A DNA stretch of 64,000 nucleotides from Anthonomus grandis grandis. Its lineage: Eukaryota > Arthropoda > Insecta > Coleoptera > Curculionidae. The notes beneath the pieces are model-generated. The model saw nothing but the letters and a program-made list of their open reading frames with translations, made no database searches and was not told the origin of the DNA. The stretch spans positions 19,385,167 to 19,449,166 of the forward strand of contig NC_065547.1 in the NCBI RefSeq assembly GCF_022605725.1, given 5' to 3'. How positions within the stretch are numbered: the stretch's first letter is position 1; each line of letters opens with the position of its first letter. A program made the translations under genes and the position numbers. Positions 1 to 11,799 of this stretch are shown here, piece after piece.

Positions 1-2362
1 TGTATCTCTACGCCCCAAGTCCCTCAGACAGATCTCTTAACAAAAAGAATGGTTTTGTCGACTATTGCCCAATGTTTTGATCCATTGGGTCTAGTAAATC
101 CTGTTATTGTCCAAGGAAAAATTTTGATGCAAATTCTTTGGTGTAAAAAGTTGGGACACAATTATCACAGATGAAATTATCATATCAAAATGAAATGATT
201 TTATTAAACACATATCTCTTCTTCAAGGTTTAAAAATTTGTCGGAATTTATTTCTCAATAAAACTATCAAAAATGTTGAATACCATGGTTTTGCAGATGC
301 CAGCTTAGCTGCTTATGGAGCATGCATATATCTTCGTGTTATTTACTCTGACAACACGGTCACATGCAATTTGATTTCATCCAAATCAAAAGTTGCTCCG
401 ATTAAGAGTATTTCACTTCCCAAACTTGAATTGTGTGGCATCGTTCTATTAGCTAAGCTTACTCAGAGAATAGTAAAGAGTTTTGAAAAGAATCTTAAAT
501 CAAAAATTACCTCTATAAATCTATGGTCTGACTCGCAAATAGCTCTCGCTTGGTGTAAAAGTCACCCTAGTAGGTGGACTGTATTTGTAGCTCATCGAGT
601 ATCCCTAGTTCAGGATCTTACTTCTGATTGTGTGTGGCGATACATTAAATCGTCCGAGAATCCAGCAGATATGTTATCTAGAGGACTATTTTCTCAAGAC
701 ATTTTAAAATCTGGATTTTGGTTTCACGGGCCAAAGTTCTTAAATTCGATGGATTTAAATTTGAAAACCTTTGATACTCCCTCCAAAGAAACTAATCTTC
801 CAGAAGAACGAAAGGTTAATTTACACGTAGTAGAAACCTTTTCGTCTCGACAAAGTGGATTCTGGCATGATTTGTTTTTAAAGTTTTCGAGTTTTTCTAA
901 GCTTCAACGAGTAATCGCATACATTTTGCATTTTATTCATAACTCCAAAAATAAATTAAGTAGATCTGATGGCGCTCTGACAGTCACAGAACTTAGTTCG
1001 GTTCTTCAACTAATAGTTCAGATACTTATGAAAAAATATTTTTCTAAAGAAATCTGTGAGCCTAAAAGTAATAAGCCTCTCTCTAACAAGAACTTAATTT
1101 TCCTAAAACCCTTTGTGGACTCTTTTGGCATTCTAAGAGTTGGTGGTAGGTTGGATTATGCTGAAGTCTCTTACGATCAAAAACATCCAATCCTTCTTCC
1201 AGCAAACGATTATGTCGTCTCTCTCATGCTTTCACGTGAACATAAACGCTTAGGTCACGCTGGGCCGCAAAACGTACTCTCCAATTTCAGACTTAGATTC
1301 TGGCCCTTAAATGGCCTGCGCCAAATTAAACGCTTAATTAGGAATTGCACAGTCTGTTTTCGATTCAATGCCCAGACAAATCAGCAAATTATGGCTAGTC
1401 TCCCAATAGAAAGAATAACAATTTCACGACCCTTTCAAAAAGTTGGTGTAGATTTTGGATCCTCAAGGCTTCGAAAAGCCAATGTTATTAAAGGTTACAT
1501 TGCTCTATTCGTGTGTATGTCCACAAAAGCCGTTCATCTTGAGATTGTCTCAAGTTTATCTACTGAAGCCTTTCTAATGACATTTAAACGAGTTATTTCT
1601 CGAAGAGGCAATCCCACAGTTGTGTTCAGTGATAATGCAACCAATTTTGCAGGCGCAAGAAATCAATTAAGAGAACTGTACGAGTTTTTCCGAATTGACA
1701 AACAATATGATGCTTTGAAGACGTTTCTAACTCAAAACGAAACCGAATGGAGGTTTATTCCCCCTCGATCTCCTCACTGGGGAGGTATCTGGGAGTCCGC
1801 CATTAAAAGCACAAAGTATCACCTATACCGAATTATGAAGAATTCTCAGTTTACGTTTGAAGAGTTTAGTACTATTCTTTGCCAGATAGAGGCTATTTTA
1901 AATTCTCGGCCGCTTTGCTCTATGTCTAACGATCCCTCTGACTTCTCATTATTGACCTCTGGTCATTTTTTAATAGGTACGTCCCTAACGGCCTATCCTG
2001 AAAAGGACTTAAAGAAAATTCCCGAAAATAGACTCTCTTTTTGGCAGAGATGTTCACAGATTCAACAAATTTTTTGGAAACGATGGACTGTAGAGTACCT
2101 AAATCGTCTCCAAAATCGACCAAAATGGTTTAGGTCATCCAAAAATCTCGAAGTTAATGATTTGGTCCTCCTCAAAGAGGATGAAACTCCCCCTCTTAAA
2201 TGGCCTCTAGCTAGAGTGACTGAGGTTATGAAGGGTGCAGATGGAAGAGTCAGGGTGGTTAAACTCAAAAGTACTGACGGATATTATACCAGACCTATCA
2301 CAAAGGTCTGTCCGCTACCCGAAGAAAACGTTCAAGTTTCTCTTACTGAATCTGATAAATAA
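1..2362 (+). pseudogene. pol: BEL/Pao pol, C-terminal part (RT end, RNase H, integrase)
   Basis: Polyprotein segment of a BEL/Pao retrotransposon. Frame 1 at 1-165 reads the end of the RT region, with the family signature CFDPLGLVNP. The frame then shifts near 150 and meets a TGA at 191. From 194 a single open frame runs to the stop at 2362. It begins with RNase H (FADASLAAYGA at 290-322), followed by the H2C2 zinc-binding region (HKRLGH and CTVC, 1240-1370), the integrase core with D in VGVDFG (1450), D in FSDNATNFAG (1627) and E in GGIWES (1794), and a DUF5641-type C-terminus (2030-2320). The 5' part lies outside the window. The long integrase frame is open, but the shift and stop upstream make the gene inactive as it stands. 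Confidence 0.93.
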
Positions 2363-2490
2363 TAAATTCCTAAATTTTTATTCTTGCTCTCATTACTCTA
2401 TTGGTCCTTCGAGTTAATGTTACTTTTTATAGTAAATCTCTTAATTCTCTTTTTTCTCTTTTTGCTTTGTTTGAAGCTAACAGCTTCAAC

Positions 2491-2502
2491 TCGGGGGCAG
2501 AA
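2491..2502 (+). other. Polypurine tract of the BEL element
   Basis: A G-rich purine run (CGGGGGCAGAA) lies directly before the TGTTGTGG that opens the LTR and 130 bp after the pol stop. This is where the plus-strand primer of an LTR retrotransposon is expected. Confidence 0.6.
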
Positions 2503-2977
2503 TGTTGTGGAAACACAACCCATTTCTCTCAAATTATTAATCCTATCTCTTAATCCTCTTTCTCGTTGATTTCTTTGTATTGTTATTGTAATAATTGTCA
2601 CGCTCGCTACCGGCCCCTCCCTGAAAAATCTAAAAATAGATCATAAGCACGGAAAAGATGCAGTTGCCCGCCACTCGCTCTTCGGGTGTAATAAATCTCG
2701 GTCACTTGTCCCAGTGACACATTTTTTCTCATTCTCGTTTAGCGGCTAAAAGCCAAACTCGCAATAGAGTAAATACTCATAATAAAAGCAACTAAATACT
2801 CTTAAATTTCTCGCTCTCGCTTAATCTCGAAGCTAAGTCTGTGAACTAGAGTTAATCAGTAATTACGGTATTGTGTGCACTGTGCAGTAATATGAACTAT
2901 TAGATTATAAGCAATTCAACGCTCTTTTTATTCTTCCATTGAACCAGCGCAATCCCAGTAATGTTTACTCTAAAACA
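2503..2977 (+). repeat. 3' LTR of the BEL/Pao element
   Basis: Starts TGTTGTGG directly after the purine tract and is judged to end at ...CTAAAACA, because the next bases resume a Gypsy RNase H reading frame. The length, about 475 bp, and the TG...CA ends suit a BEL LTR. It holds AATAAA-like signals near 2690 and 2781. The matching 5' LTR is outside the window, so the ends are inferred from one copy. Confidence 0.7.
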
Positions 2978-4735
2978 ATAGCAATAGGAGTCATATTAGG
3001 TCAAGGAAAAATAGGACAAGATCTTCCAATTGCATAGGCATCTAGAACCTTAAACCAAGCTGAATGTAATTATTCGACGATAGAAAAGGAAGTTTTAGCC
3101 ATAGTATGGGCTACGAAACATTTCAGACCTTACCTATTTGGCAGAAAATTCATAATCATTACAGACCATAAACCCATGCAATACCTCTTCAACCTAAAAG
3201 AGCCAAACTCTAGAATGCTACGATGGAGATTAAAATTGGAAGAATTCGATTATGTTAAGTCCAATACAAAAAAGGATCCCAGAATACAAATGCTGATGCT
3301 CTATCCAGAATAGAAATTAACATGATTCTCTACTTGGAAGCCCTCGAGACATCACTGAAAAAATCGATCAATACATTGCAAATGAAAACGCTACTTTAGA
3401 CGATTTAGATCAATTAACAAATCTATTTAACCCTGCTTTTGATCTAGAACCAAAATCGAATAAAATTAAAATTCTTTCTGATATACAAATATTACCCCCT
3501 CGTGACCAACGTGGAGACACTATTCACTCAGCAATAGTTGACCCAATATTAAATATACCTATAAGAGAAAATTGTTTAAATACCTACAACCATCAAGTTC
3601 TAATTACTCACAATACAAATAAACAATATTGTGCCTTTAAAACAAAACATTTTGAGAACAAAATCAGATATCACCTAACTTTGACTAGCAACTATGTAAA
3701 CGAAATTGTATACTTTTTCCGAGAATATATCGATCCTAAAGTTCTACACTGCATATTGAACAATCTGAAATTGAAAATTTAGGAAATAAAATAGGAGTAA
3801 TCATATCTAAAACATTTAAACATAACTCTTAAAATTAATAATCTCCAATACATTCTTAAACGATATAGTAAACGTAGAAATGCAAACGAATTGAATAAAT
3901 AACCATCACGAGAAAACTTGCCACCGAGGTATTAATGAATGTATGATGTCACTGAAAAAATTATATTACTGGCCCAATATGAAATTAGACCTCACCCAGT
4001 ATATAAACAATTGTGACATATGTCAACAAGCTAAGTATGACCGCCATCCTCCAAAAATAGAATTTTCACTAACACCTACACCTAGAGAACCTCTAGAATC
4101 CATCCACATGGACACTTTCCAAATTTCTAACGTAAAATTCCTAACTATAATAGATGTTTTTTCACGTTACGCCCAAGCTTACCCCTTAAAACCTAGTTGC
4201 AACGCAATTACAGTTCTAGATAATTTAGCAATTTTTATAAGTCACCATGGACTACCTCATCAGATTACCTGTGATAATGGCACAGAATTTAAAACTTCCC
4301 TATTAATTGATTTTTGTAAACTTCACAAAATAAAAATTCATTCCACTACTTATTCATTTCACTATTTATGCGATAATAGGTTACAACCTCTCTGTACATA
4401 GTGTTACTAAACAAAAGCCCTTTGATGTCTTAAACGGACGTCCAAACGCTTTAGACCCTTTTGACCTAACTGATGAGATTATATTAAATAAATATGTTAA
4501 TGATCGTAAAGACCGATTAAAAATTATCTATGATGAAATCTATAATCAATCTCTCAATACGAAATTACGTTTAAATGAAAAACAAAATAAAAATAGAGAA
4601 ACCCTCATAGATATCCCATCAGGATCAAAAATCTATGTAACAGATAAATCCGCTTCAAGAACTAAAGATAAAGCGCATACGAAAATAGAATACGTTCAAG
4701 AAGATACCGGCAATAAAATCATTAATTAAACAAGA
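2978..4735 (+). pseudogene. pol: Gypsy element 1 pol remnant (RNase H, integrase)
   Basis: Decayed Ty3/Gypsy pol of the errantivirus type. RNase H is readable at 2978-3310 (AIGVILGQG, STIEKEVLAIVWA, ITDHKP), with an internal stop at about 3037. The integrase zinc region CHRGIN...CDIC lies at 3920-4030. The core is at 3943-4346, with HMDTF at about 4105 and CDNGTEF at about 4270. The third catalytic residue region is missing: near 4346 the sequence jumps to a later part of pol. The C-terminal tail resumes in another frame (4396-4730). The 5' half is cut off by the BEL insertion. Several stops and shifts make it non-functional. Confidence 0.88.
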
Positions 4736-4795
4736 AAGTTGCACATACATCTATGATACAAAAACCTAAAAAACACTTTCTTTTCCCTAGAAATA

Positions 4796-5879
4796 ATGAA
4801 CCTCCTGACACTTCAGAGGAGCTTCGCAGTTCTCTTACAAGTATTATCGACAACAGTGATAGCGACTAATCCTATTATAACCCCAATCAAATCCCCTTTA
4901 TTCCCATTTCATCTAGAAAATGTAAGAATTATTGAAAGTAAACATACTTTCCTCCATTATGTAGAAATTAAACCATTAGTTATAGAACTTACTAAACTAG
5001 AAGATAATTTTAGAATTTTAATTGCCGCTTGTAATGAAACAAATATTATTAACGCTTTGCTTTTACATCATATTAAAACATTAGATATGCTTAAACATGC
5101 TAGCTACTTTATTAATGAAATCAAAACTAAACTTAATAACATTAAACCACATAGCCATGAAAAACGAGGTTTAGGACTCCGTGATGGAGAAAGATATGAC
5201 AAAGCAATTGAAGAATTACGCTATAGTCAAAATACATATAAAAAATAAATAAATATGCAAATATCATTAACAAAAGACCTAATTAATAGTTACAATAACA
5301 CCATATATACATTAAGTAAAAATCAAAACTCTTAAAAAAATCATGTTGACCTTTTCAAAAAACAAATGAATAAAACAATTAACGACCTTTCTATATATTT
5401 AAAACTTCAAAATACCATAAGTCAATTAATTATAAATTGCCAGAGTTTTATTACCTTTCTAGATAATTTAGAAGATGCGATAATGTTTGCTAAACACTGA
5501 TCTACACCAATATCAAGAAGAGGCCTGCCCATTGATTGAAGACCTATATGTCTGTCAAAATGCCCTAGGACCCCAAGTGGATGACTGCACTACGTCCCTC
5601 ATAAGAAAAGCAGAAAACCTAAACTGCAAGCTGCTTAAAGTTAACGTAACTACCCCTATTATGCATCCCATAAATCAGCAATACGTTCTAGCAATTCCTA
5701 CTAGCACCAAAATAAAAGCACAACAAAGGTGCCAAAACAAGCAAATGTTCTTTATTGATACACCTAGTTTAATAGAAATACCATATAAATGCGGTATAAG
5801 CTTGCTACGATCACAATTCTGGAATCAAGAGGATATCCTGAGAATCGAGGATAATATCGAGGATATACTCGTGAAGTAA
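4796..5879 (+). pseudogene. env: Gypsy element 1 env remnant (errantivirus type)
   Basis: Two open pieces (4796-5248 and about 5487-5879) lie directly downstream of pol, the env position in insect errantiviruses. The first starts with a hydrophobic, signal-peptide-like segment and carries a basic furin-type motif (EKRGL, about residue 123), as is usual between the surface and membrane-fusion parts of this family. The second is cysteine-containing ectodomain sequence. Stops separate the pieces, and no clear C-terminal membrane anchor is seen. A broken gene of an insect endogenous retrovirus. Confidence 0.75.
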
Positions 5880-6280
5880 ATAAGTCCTTCACACCCTGAC
5901 TTTCGGCCCCTATGGTTAATTGCGTCAACAGCAGTTAAGTTTTCAGAGAATGAGTTTGATATGCATCCGAACCATCGTTCACCGGGAGCCCTTGGGACCA
6001 GGGGAGCGGGGGATTGTTTTCTTTAAATTTCGTGGTGTATAGTATGAATAAAGAGACTACGTTTTTATCTTATTATCATTATTATTATTATCACGAGGAC
6101 TTCATATAATTACAATCGAACTTCATTACAGGTAACTTCGTTTGATTTGAACAGAGAACCTATAAGTCAGTAGCAATGTAATTAATGTGGATGTCTTTCT
6201 TGTATTTCTAATTCAATTAAAAGAAACAACCTCCATTTTGCCTGGCAGCAGCATCCTCTCTTGCCTAATAAGAAACTTGG
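5880..6280 (+). repeat. Probable 3' end and LTR of Gypsy element 1
   Basis: A purine-rich run (AGGGGAGCGGGGGA, about 6000-6014) follows env and is the likely polypurine tract. After it come a TATA-like stretch (6037-6052) and short ATT repeats (6070-6093). At about 6276 TGGCGACC, a common tRNA-primer-site start, appears. A second LTR copy is not in the window, so the boundaries are inferred. Confidence 0.35.
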
Positions 6281-9061
6281 CGACCATAGCAAAATCGGAA
6301 CACATCTGCAAGCTACAAAAAAATGCACACAAAGTATAAATACATTAAAAATAAGTAGACTACATTTTTGAAATATAAAAAGTGGTCAAAAATTGTTAAA
6401 GCCAATATTATAAACGTTAACACAACAAAACTCATTCAGATTACTATAAACATTCCCAAGAAGAAAACTGCAGACCCTCTTCCGAAATAGCTTAACGAAC
6501 GGAGAAAAGCGCTGTTTAATGTGTTGCTTAGCAAATGATTACAGATTTTAATGCTTTTATATACGATTAATTTGTTAATCAAGGTAGAGTGGGGAATTTG
6601 TAATACTATATTAGCAGTACTATACAGTCTTCTCCTTTCAAAACAAAGGTGATCCATGTTTTCTTATTCCACTAATGTAACACAAATCTAATAACACACA
6701 AAACCAAAAAGAGAGTGCGTAAAGTGCTGGCTACACAAACACCACTTTACCATGAAAATAAGTAAATTAAATTCAACTAAATTAAGAGGTCTTTGACAAC
6801 TTTTCAGGTATTCTTATATTTTACAAATATATTTATCAAAACTTAATAATTAATACAAGCTTAAACTTAATTAAAGTTATTTAAATTTTCAGTACGAAGT
6901 TTACAATATGTAAAATATCTAAAACAAGAGTACTCGTGATACTAAATCTCTTTTATTCTAATTGATCAATTTTTTATGAGAAAAATATTTTTATAATATA
7001 ATTTAAAAAAAATAATTTAATCGAAGAAAATTTGATCGTCGAAAATCCTGCAAATAACTTATTACCACCTTAAATTCTAAACAAGTCAATTTAATAAATC
7101 CAATCAAAAATCAATTAAATCAAAAGATTCGTCAATAATTAATCGCGACATAAATTTTACATTACTTCATTTTCAATCCGATAACATTCCTCATTTTGAC
7201 GGTTATTCCTAATTACCATACAGATTAATATCTAATATTCTGTGAAAGAAATAATTAAAAAAAACATTAATGCGCTGGGAAAAACGTGTTTTCCATTTTA
7301 TCTACATTACATTTGTCTTTTACTAAAAAAAATAAAAAATCATCAATCCAAATACATACTATTATGGGACCTGATCTCTTCACTTAATATTGTAGCTCTC
7401 CTATCTATAACATATTACCTATAGCCGTAATGAAATATAAAACTTCAGGCGAGAGGTTTTTAAAATATAGTGCTATTTTCCCTTTAAATTACTTATTCCA
7501 AGCTATATTGTTCTAGTATTAAGCTATCTGATTATTTCTTAGTTTTCTGTTAATAACAAAATCTAGGGCACAAAACTTCCAAATCCAATTAATAAATAGG
7601 AAGCGTGAAAATATGGCAAAAGAAAAAGGGCTATGTGCCTGCAATTTTGTTTATCTAGTGCGCATAAGTATAGTTCAGTTCAAAGATCTATTAGAATCTT
7701 TGATGTGGCGCGAATAGTCCGTGTGCCGGTGTTGCTTGTATTGTCACATGGCATGCATGTTTAAATCGCAAAATTCTATGTGGAAAGAGTCATAAAGTAA
7801 TATTTGATTTGTAAAATTTGACTACATCCGCCCACGTACTATTTTGTTAGACGTCTGACTTCAGTCACTCAAGCGTGAAAATTGCACAGGTTCGGCCCTA
7901 AAATTTATTTGTATTTAAAATTTTATGATTCTGGATTTTTGGGTTTAGTTTTATAAAGCTAGAAATTTAGGATAGTTGATAGCAAGATAATATTTAATTT
8001 AAAGATAAGATTTAAGTACGTAAAATCAGTTTAATCAAAAATTTTAGTTTAATAAATTAAGAAAAATTTTAATTTAATTTAATGAGTATGAGAGAATAGG
8101 TGGTACAAATTACTTACTAGGCCCATTTATTCTTTGGATTAAGGCATTAAAGATTTACCTTTTGACACAAAAGGGTAAAATGTTTTGGTTTGTCTTTAAA
8201 CTTTATATATTTCCTTTTTTTGGGTATTGAGATTTATTTTTATTTAGTGGTTATTATTAACGGGGATTTCGGCTGCCACATTTAATATATTATTGTTTTT
8301 TTTTAATTTCTCTATATTTAGTACCAACATCTTTTGATAAAAAGTAATTATGTAGTCAGAAAAGTGGAACTATATTTTTTTAAATAAACTTTTACATTAA
8401 AAATCATCTAGCTGTCTATATCTCGTGTAAAAGACACAAGTTTTACTTATAAAAAACACACTGAGAAAAATCCTGAATATAATATTTATTAATTTGTTTG
8501 CCTCATATTTAGTTATTGTGCATAATAGGAGAGATTAGATGAAAATTAACAAACATAAATGCTTATACTAAAGACTAAAAATCTTATACAAAATACTAAT
8601 TTTAAGTATACTGGATCCTAAAACTACGGCGAGGATACTAAATACTTTTATAAATTTAACCACCCATTTGAATCTGGCCCAAAGAGATAAAACAATTTTC
8701 TAAACTCTGTTTTTTGGCTTTGTTCTTTAGGTTCTTAAGGAAACAGTTTCTCTGTGGCCGCTATGGATTCTAACTTCATCTCACACTGAAGCATATGAAT
8801 ACTAAAACAGATTTAAAAAGTGTACACGAGAGGCAGAAATAATATTTACATTTAATTAATAATAATAAATTTACAATTTTTTTTTTTTAAATAATTACAA
8901 CTCAAATGTAAAATAGCCTTTTTTCTTTCAGTGAATTATAAAAGAAGTAGTCTTGTTTTTCTGGTACAGGACAAGTGTGGCAATAACTGTAAAAAAAATA
9001 ATTAAACTGGTTTTATAGTGTCTCTGTAAGACAAATCATGGACAAAAACCTGTAAAAACCA
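6281..9061. other. AT-rich DNA without recognisable genes
   Basis: Strongly AT-rich, with many homopolymer runs and only short chance ORFs. I see no coding motif or tRNA, and no clear terminal repeats. A slightly less AT-rich patch at about 7640-7880 could be an old small element. Confidence 0.6.
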
Positions 9062-9421
9062 AAATTTTAAACTTGTTTTCTTAATAAAAACACTGTTTTT
9101 CTTACCATAGGAAAAAAGGGTTTATTCCCAGAGAATCGAGGAAGGGGCAGACTTTTTTGTGACGCCGAAGGACAAACAGGGGCAGTAACCTAAAAAAAAC
9201 AAAACTTTAAACTTGTTTTCTTAATAAAAATATGGTTTTCTTACTATGGCAAAAACAGGACTTTTTCCCAGAGAACGGAGGAAGAGGCAGACTTTATTGT
9301 GTCGCTGGAGAACAACAGGGCAGTAAGCTAAAAAAAAACATAACTTTAAACTTGTTTAATTAATTAATAAAAATATGTTTTTCTTACTATGGCAAAAAAG
9401 GGACTTTTTTCCCAGAGAATG
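9062..9421. repeat. Tandem repeat, about 140-bp unit, three copies
   Basis: The landmark ACTTGTTTTCTTAATAAAAA recurs at 9071, 9211 and (slightly altered) 9350, a period of 139-140 bp. Each unit also has TTTTCTTAC followed by a CCCAGAGAA block, and the first two have GGGGCAGACTTT or a close variant of it. A more degenerate partial unit may lie upstream at 8930-9060. Non-coding. Confidence 0.85.
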
Positions 9422-9775
9422 GAAATACATCAATCATAAATGTATCATACCATGTTTCAGCTAAATAATATATGGATCTTTCTTCCTCCCAAAATTTTTA
9501 AATTTTCTCTAAATATTCTATATGCCACCTGACAATTCCATTACAGCAGCTTTTTTGTTAACCATCTTAAGCTTAAATCCAAGTTTTATCAGGTATCTCC
9601 GCAAGGTTGAGACTAAGAAATATTTGTCCCTTGCCGATAAGGTGTCCTTAACCATCTCTATGGTCAGAACCTCGTTTTTGTATTTAGAATACACAACTTC
9701 CCTTAGCAATTTGGCAATATCCGTGTCAAATCCCTTTTTTTTCTGTCTCTTATCCCTTTTTTTACAAAATAGCAT
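9422..9775 (-). pseudogene. DDE transposase remnant (IS630/Tc1-like), N-terminal part
   Basis: The minus-strand ORF 9775-9518 reads as the helix-turn-helix/winged-helix part of a DDE_3-type insect transposase: a basic stretch, then LLREVVYSKY and STLRRYLIKLGFK. In a shifted frame just downstream (9518-9422), YLAETWYDTF matches the position of the first catalytic motif (usually Y-x-DETW), with the Asp replaced by Ala. The rest of the catalytic domain is gone, replaced by the tandem array. The same broad family, better preserved, occurs at 34578-35940. Confidence 0.6.
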
Positions 9776-9863
9776 ATTGTACTATAGGGAATCTCTGTTA
9801 AAAACGCTGTTTTTTTGTAAAGCACTTGAATCATTTGTGAACTGAGAATCATGCCTTAGATTG

Positions 9864-10154
9864 TTATAGACAATTAGATAAATTTATTTGGCGTCTGTAT
9901 TTAAACAATAAAGTTTTAAAACTGCTTGACTTTCTCCTGTAGCTTCTACTTCCCCTGCTACTTTTTGCTTCCTCAATACTAGACAATGAGCTATCAGAAC
10001 TATGTAAGTCTAAATCACTGTCCAGTCCACTCTTATTGTTTTCATCACAAATGTTATTGTCTTTCTTGTGCGTCCACGGTCTCCATAAGCCCGCACAAAC
10101 ACTTTCCTCTTTATTTGCCAAATTTTCCTGCCTATTTTCCCAGGATCGAAACAT
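9864..10154 (-). CDS. Unrecognised Ser/Lys-rich ORF
   Basis: A 96-codon ORF upstream of, and on the same strand as, the transposase remnant. It is hydrophilic, with an acidic serine cluster (LHSSDSSLSS) and a basic serine-rich C-terminus. It may be the upstream part of that transposon, or chance. No family recognised. Confidence 0.2.
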   Translation of the reverse strand: MFRSWENRQENLANKEESVCAGLWRPWTHKKDNNICDENNKSGLDSDLDLHSSDSSLSSIEEAKSSRGSRSYRRKSSSFKTLLFKYRRQINLSNCL

Positions 10155-10399
10155 TTTAAGGTCTTAGGTATAATACCAAAACAAATCCACAAACACACTT
10201 CCTCACAGTAAAAATTGCAAAAAATTTAGACGAATACAGGACAAATTCTCCACTTGCGTGTAAAAAGCCAAACCGGCAAAACCCATCAAATAATAATAAC
10301 CTCACAATGCCCCCCTTCCCAACTATTAAAGATGATAGATCCATCCTTAAAGATCTCTTTAAAAACATGACGAAAGTAATACAAAAACAGCCCAAAAAT

Positions 10400-10975
10400 T
10401 AATTTGAGTACGGCCCCGTAATCCTGAAAATCAGTGGGATAGAGAGATACACAATCACTTGCACAGCTTGCAGTAGGAATCGCCAGAACGCAGGTGTTTT
10501 ATCTTTGTTTAATAGAGTGGCTAAAAAGAGGTGAGTGTCTGTGAGTGCTGGAAGTGTTTAAAATATTTTGTAATATGCTTGGATTTTAGTCCGCGGTCAA
10601 TTTTTTGATATTAGTTTCTTTCTAAAAATGGTCATTTTCGAAAGAAAAATAAAAAATAGTGTAAAACATGGGGTTTTACGTATATTTAAAATGATTTCAT
10701 AAATAAACTATATAAAATTTTGCCATTTAAACATGTATATCATGCGACAATAAATACGACATAGGCGCACGAGTTACATCCCTACTATAGCTTATGCCAG
10801 CACAATTTACCACTACTTCTCTATTCGATAAGAATAATTGTTATAAATATAGGTGAGATGCATTGTATAAGGTTTTTTTATTTTCAGTTCAAACCGTTAC
10901 TGTAATTTTTGTCTGTATTTGTCTAACTTCCAAAAATATAAATGTGTTACATTATACGAGGTATTTCAAATAAAG
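10400..10975. other. Intergenic DNA, no feature seen
   Basis: AT-rich, without ORFs longer than about 60 codons and without recognisable motifs. Confidence 0.5.
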
Positions 10976-11345
10976 TTTGTTTTTTTTTTAAACTTTGATG
11001 CCCTCGGCCCAAACGTAACTGGCGGGTAGAATTGTGAGACGTTTTACGACGCCGTATACGTGAAAAAACGGGTACTTTCAAGAATTTACTCAAAAAGGGT
11101 CCTAAGACGATTTCAAGGTGAAGCCTAGGAGTGAGATAGTGCCGATCTAAGGCGGCTTTTGGGATATTTGGAAGACATAAGGAGAGAAAGTGCCGATCTA
11201 AGGCGGCCTTTTGATCAACCAATCACCGGACGACGAGGTAGAAGAGAGTGTCGATCTAAAACATCTATCCAGTCATCCAGAACATCGTTGGACGCCCTTG
11301 GACCGAAAAGGCAACAGATAGAAAATAAGGATCTTGAGCTTTAAT
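10976..11345. repeat. GC-richer block with short direct repeats, possible Gypsy 2 LTR/leader
   Basis: Its composition differs from the AT-rich surroundings. The motif GTGCCGATCTAAGGCGG occurs at 11139 and 11190, with a weaker copy (GTGTCGATCTAAA) at 11249. It lies upstream of the gag of Gypsy element 2, where a 5' LTR or leader would be. No second copy is visible after env, so an LTR identity is unproven. Confidence 0.35.
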
Positions 11346-11799
11346 AAGGAAGTCACCCCAACTATGAAACTATTAATTCTTACCATACTGAAAGTTTTAA
11401 CATTTTTTTTGTTATAAATATCCACTTTGCACGAACAATTTCGATTGTATTTTTAACTTGGTTCCTGCAAATTGAATATTTTATTTTTATTAATTTTATT
11501 TGAAAATATTTCTATAATTATCGCAACAAATTATCAAAGGCATATTGATAGCGGTATTATGTAAATATTTTTGACATTGTATTAACATATTTTATATTTT
11601 AAAATTTATATCTATCGTATGTATATCTATATCTATATATTTTATCTATATTTGTATCTATTTTGTACACCTAACGTATGATTTTTCTTTAAATATTTTA
11701 TTTGCGAATTTTCGTATGTTCCTTATATACTTTTATTTATTTTTGGTATTTACACTTCTAAATATTTTTCGAAGTTATCTTACTTCAAAACTTTTTAAA

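Noticed and set aside
1926..2268. Minus-strand ORFs opposite the BEL integrase
   Set aside because: They lie over strongly conserved integrase/DUF5641 coding on the plus strand and have no family sense.
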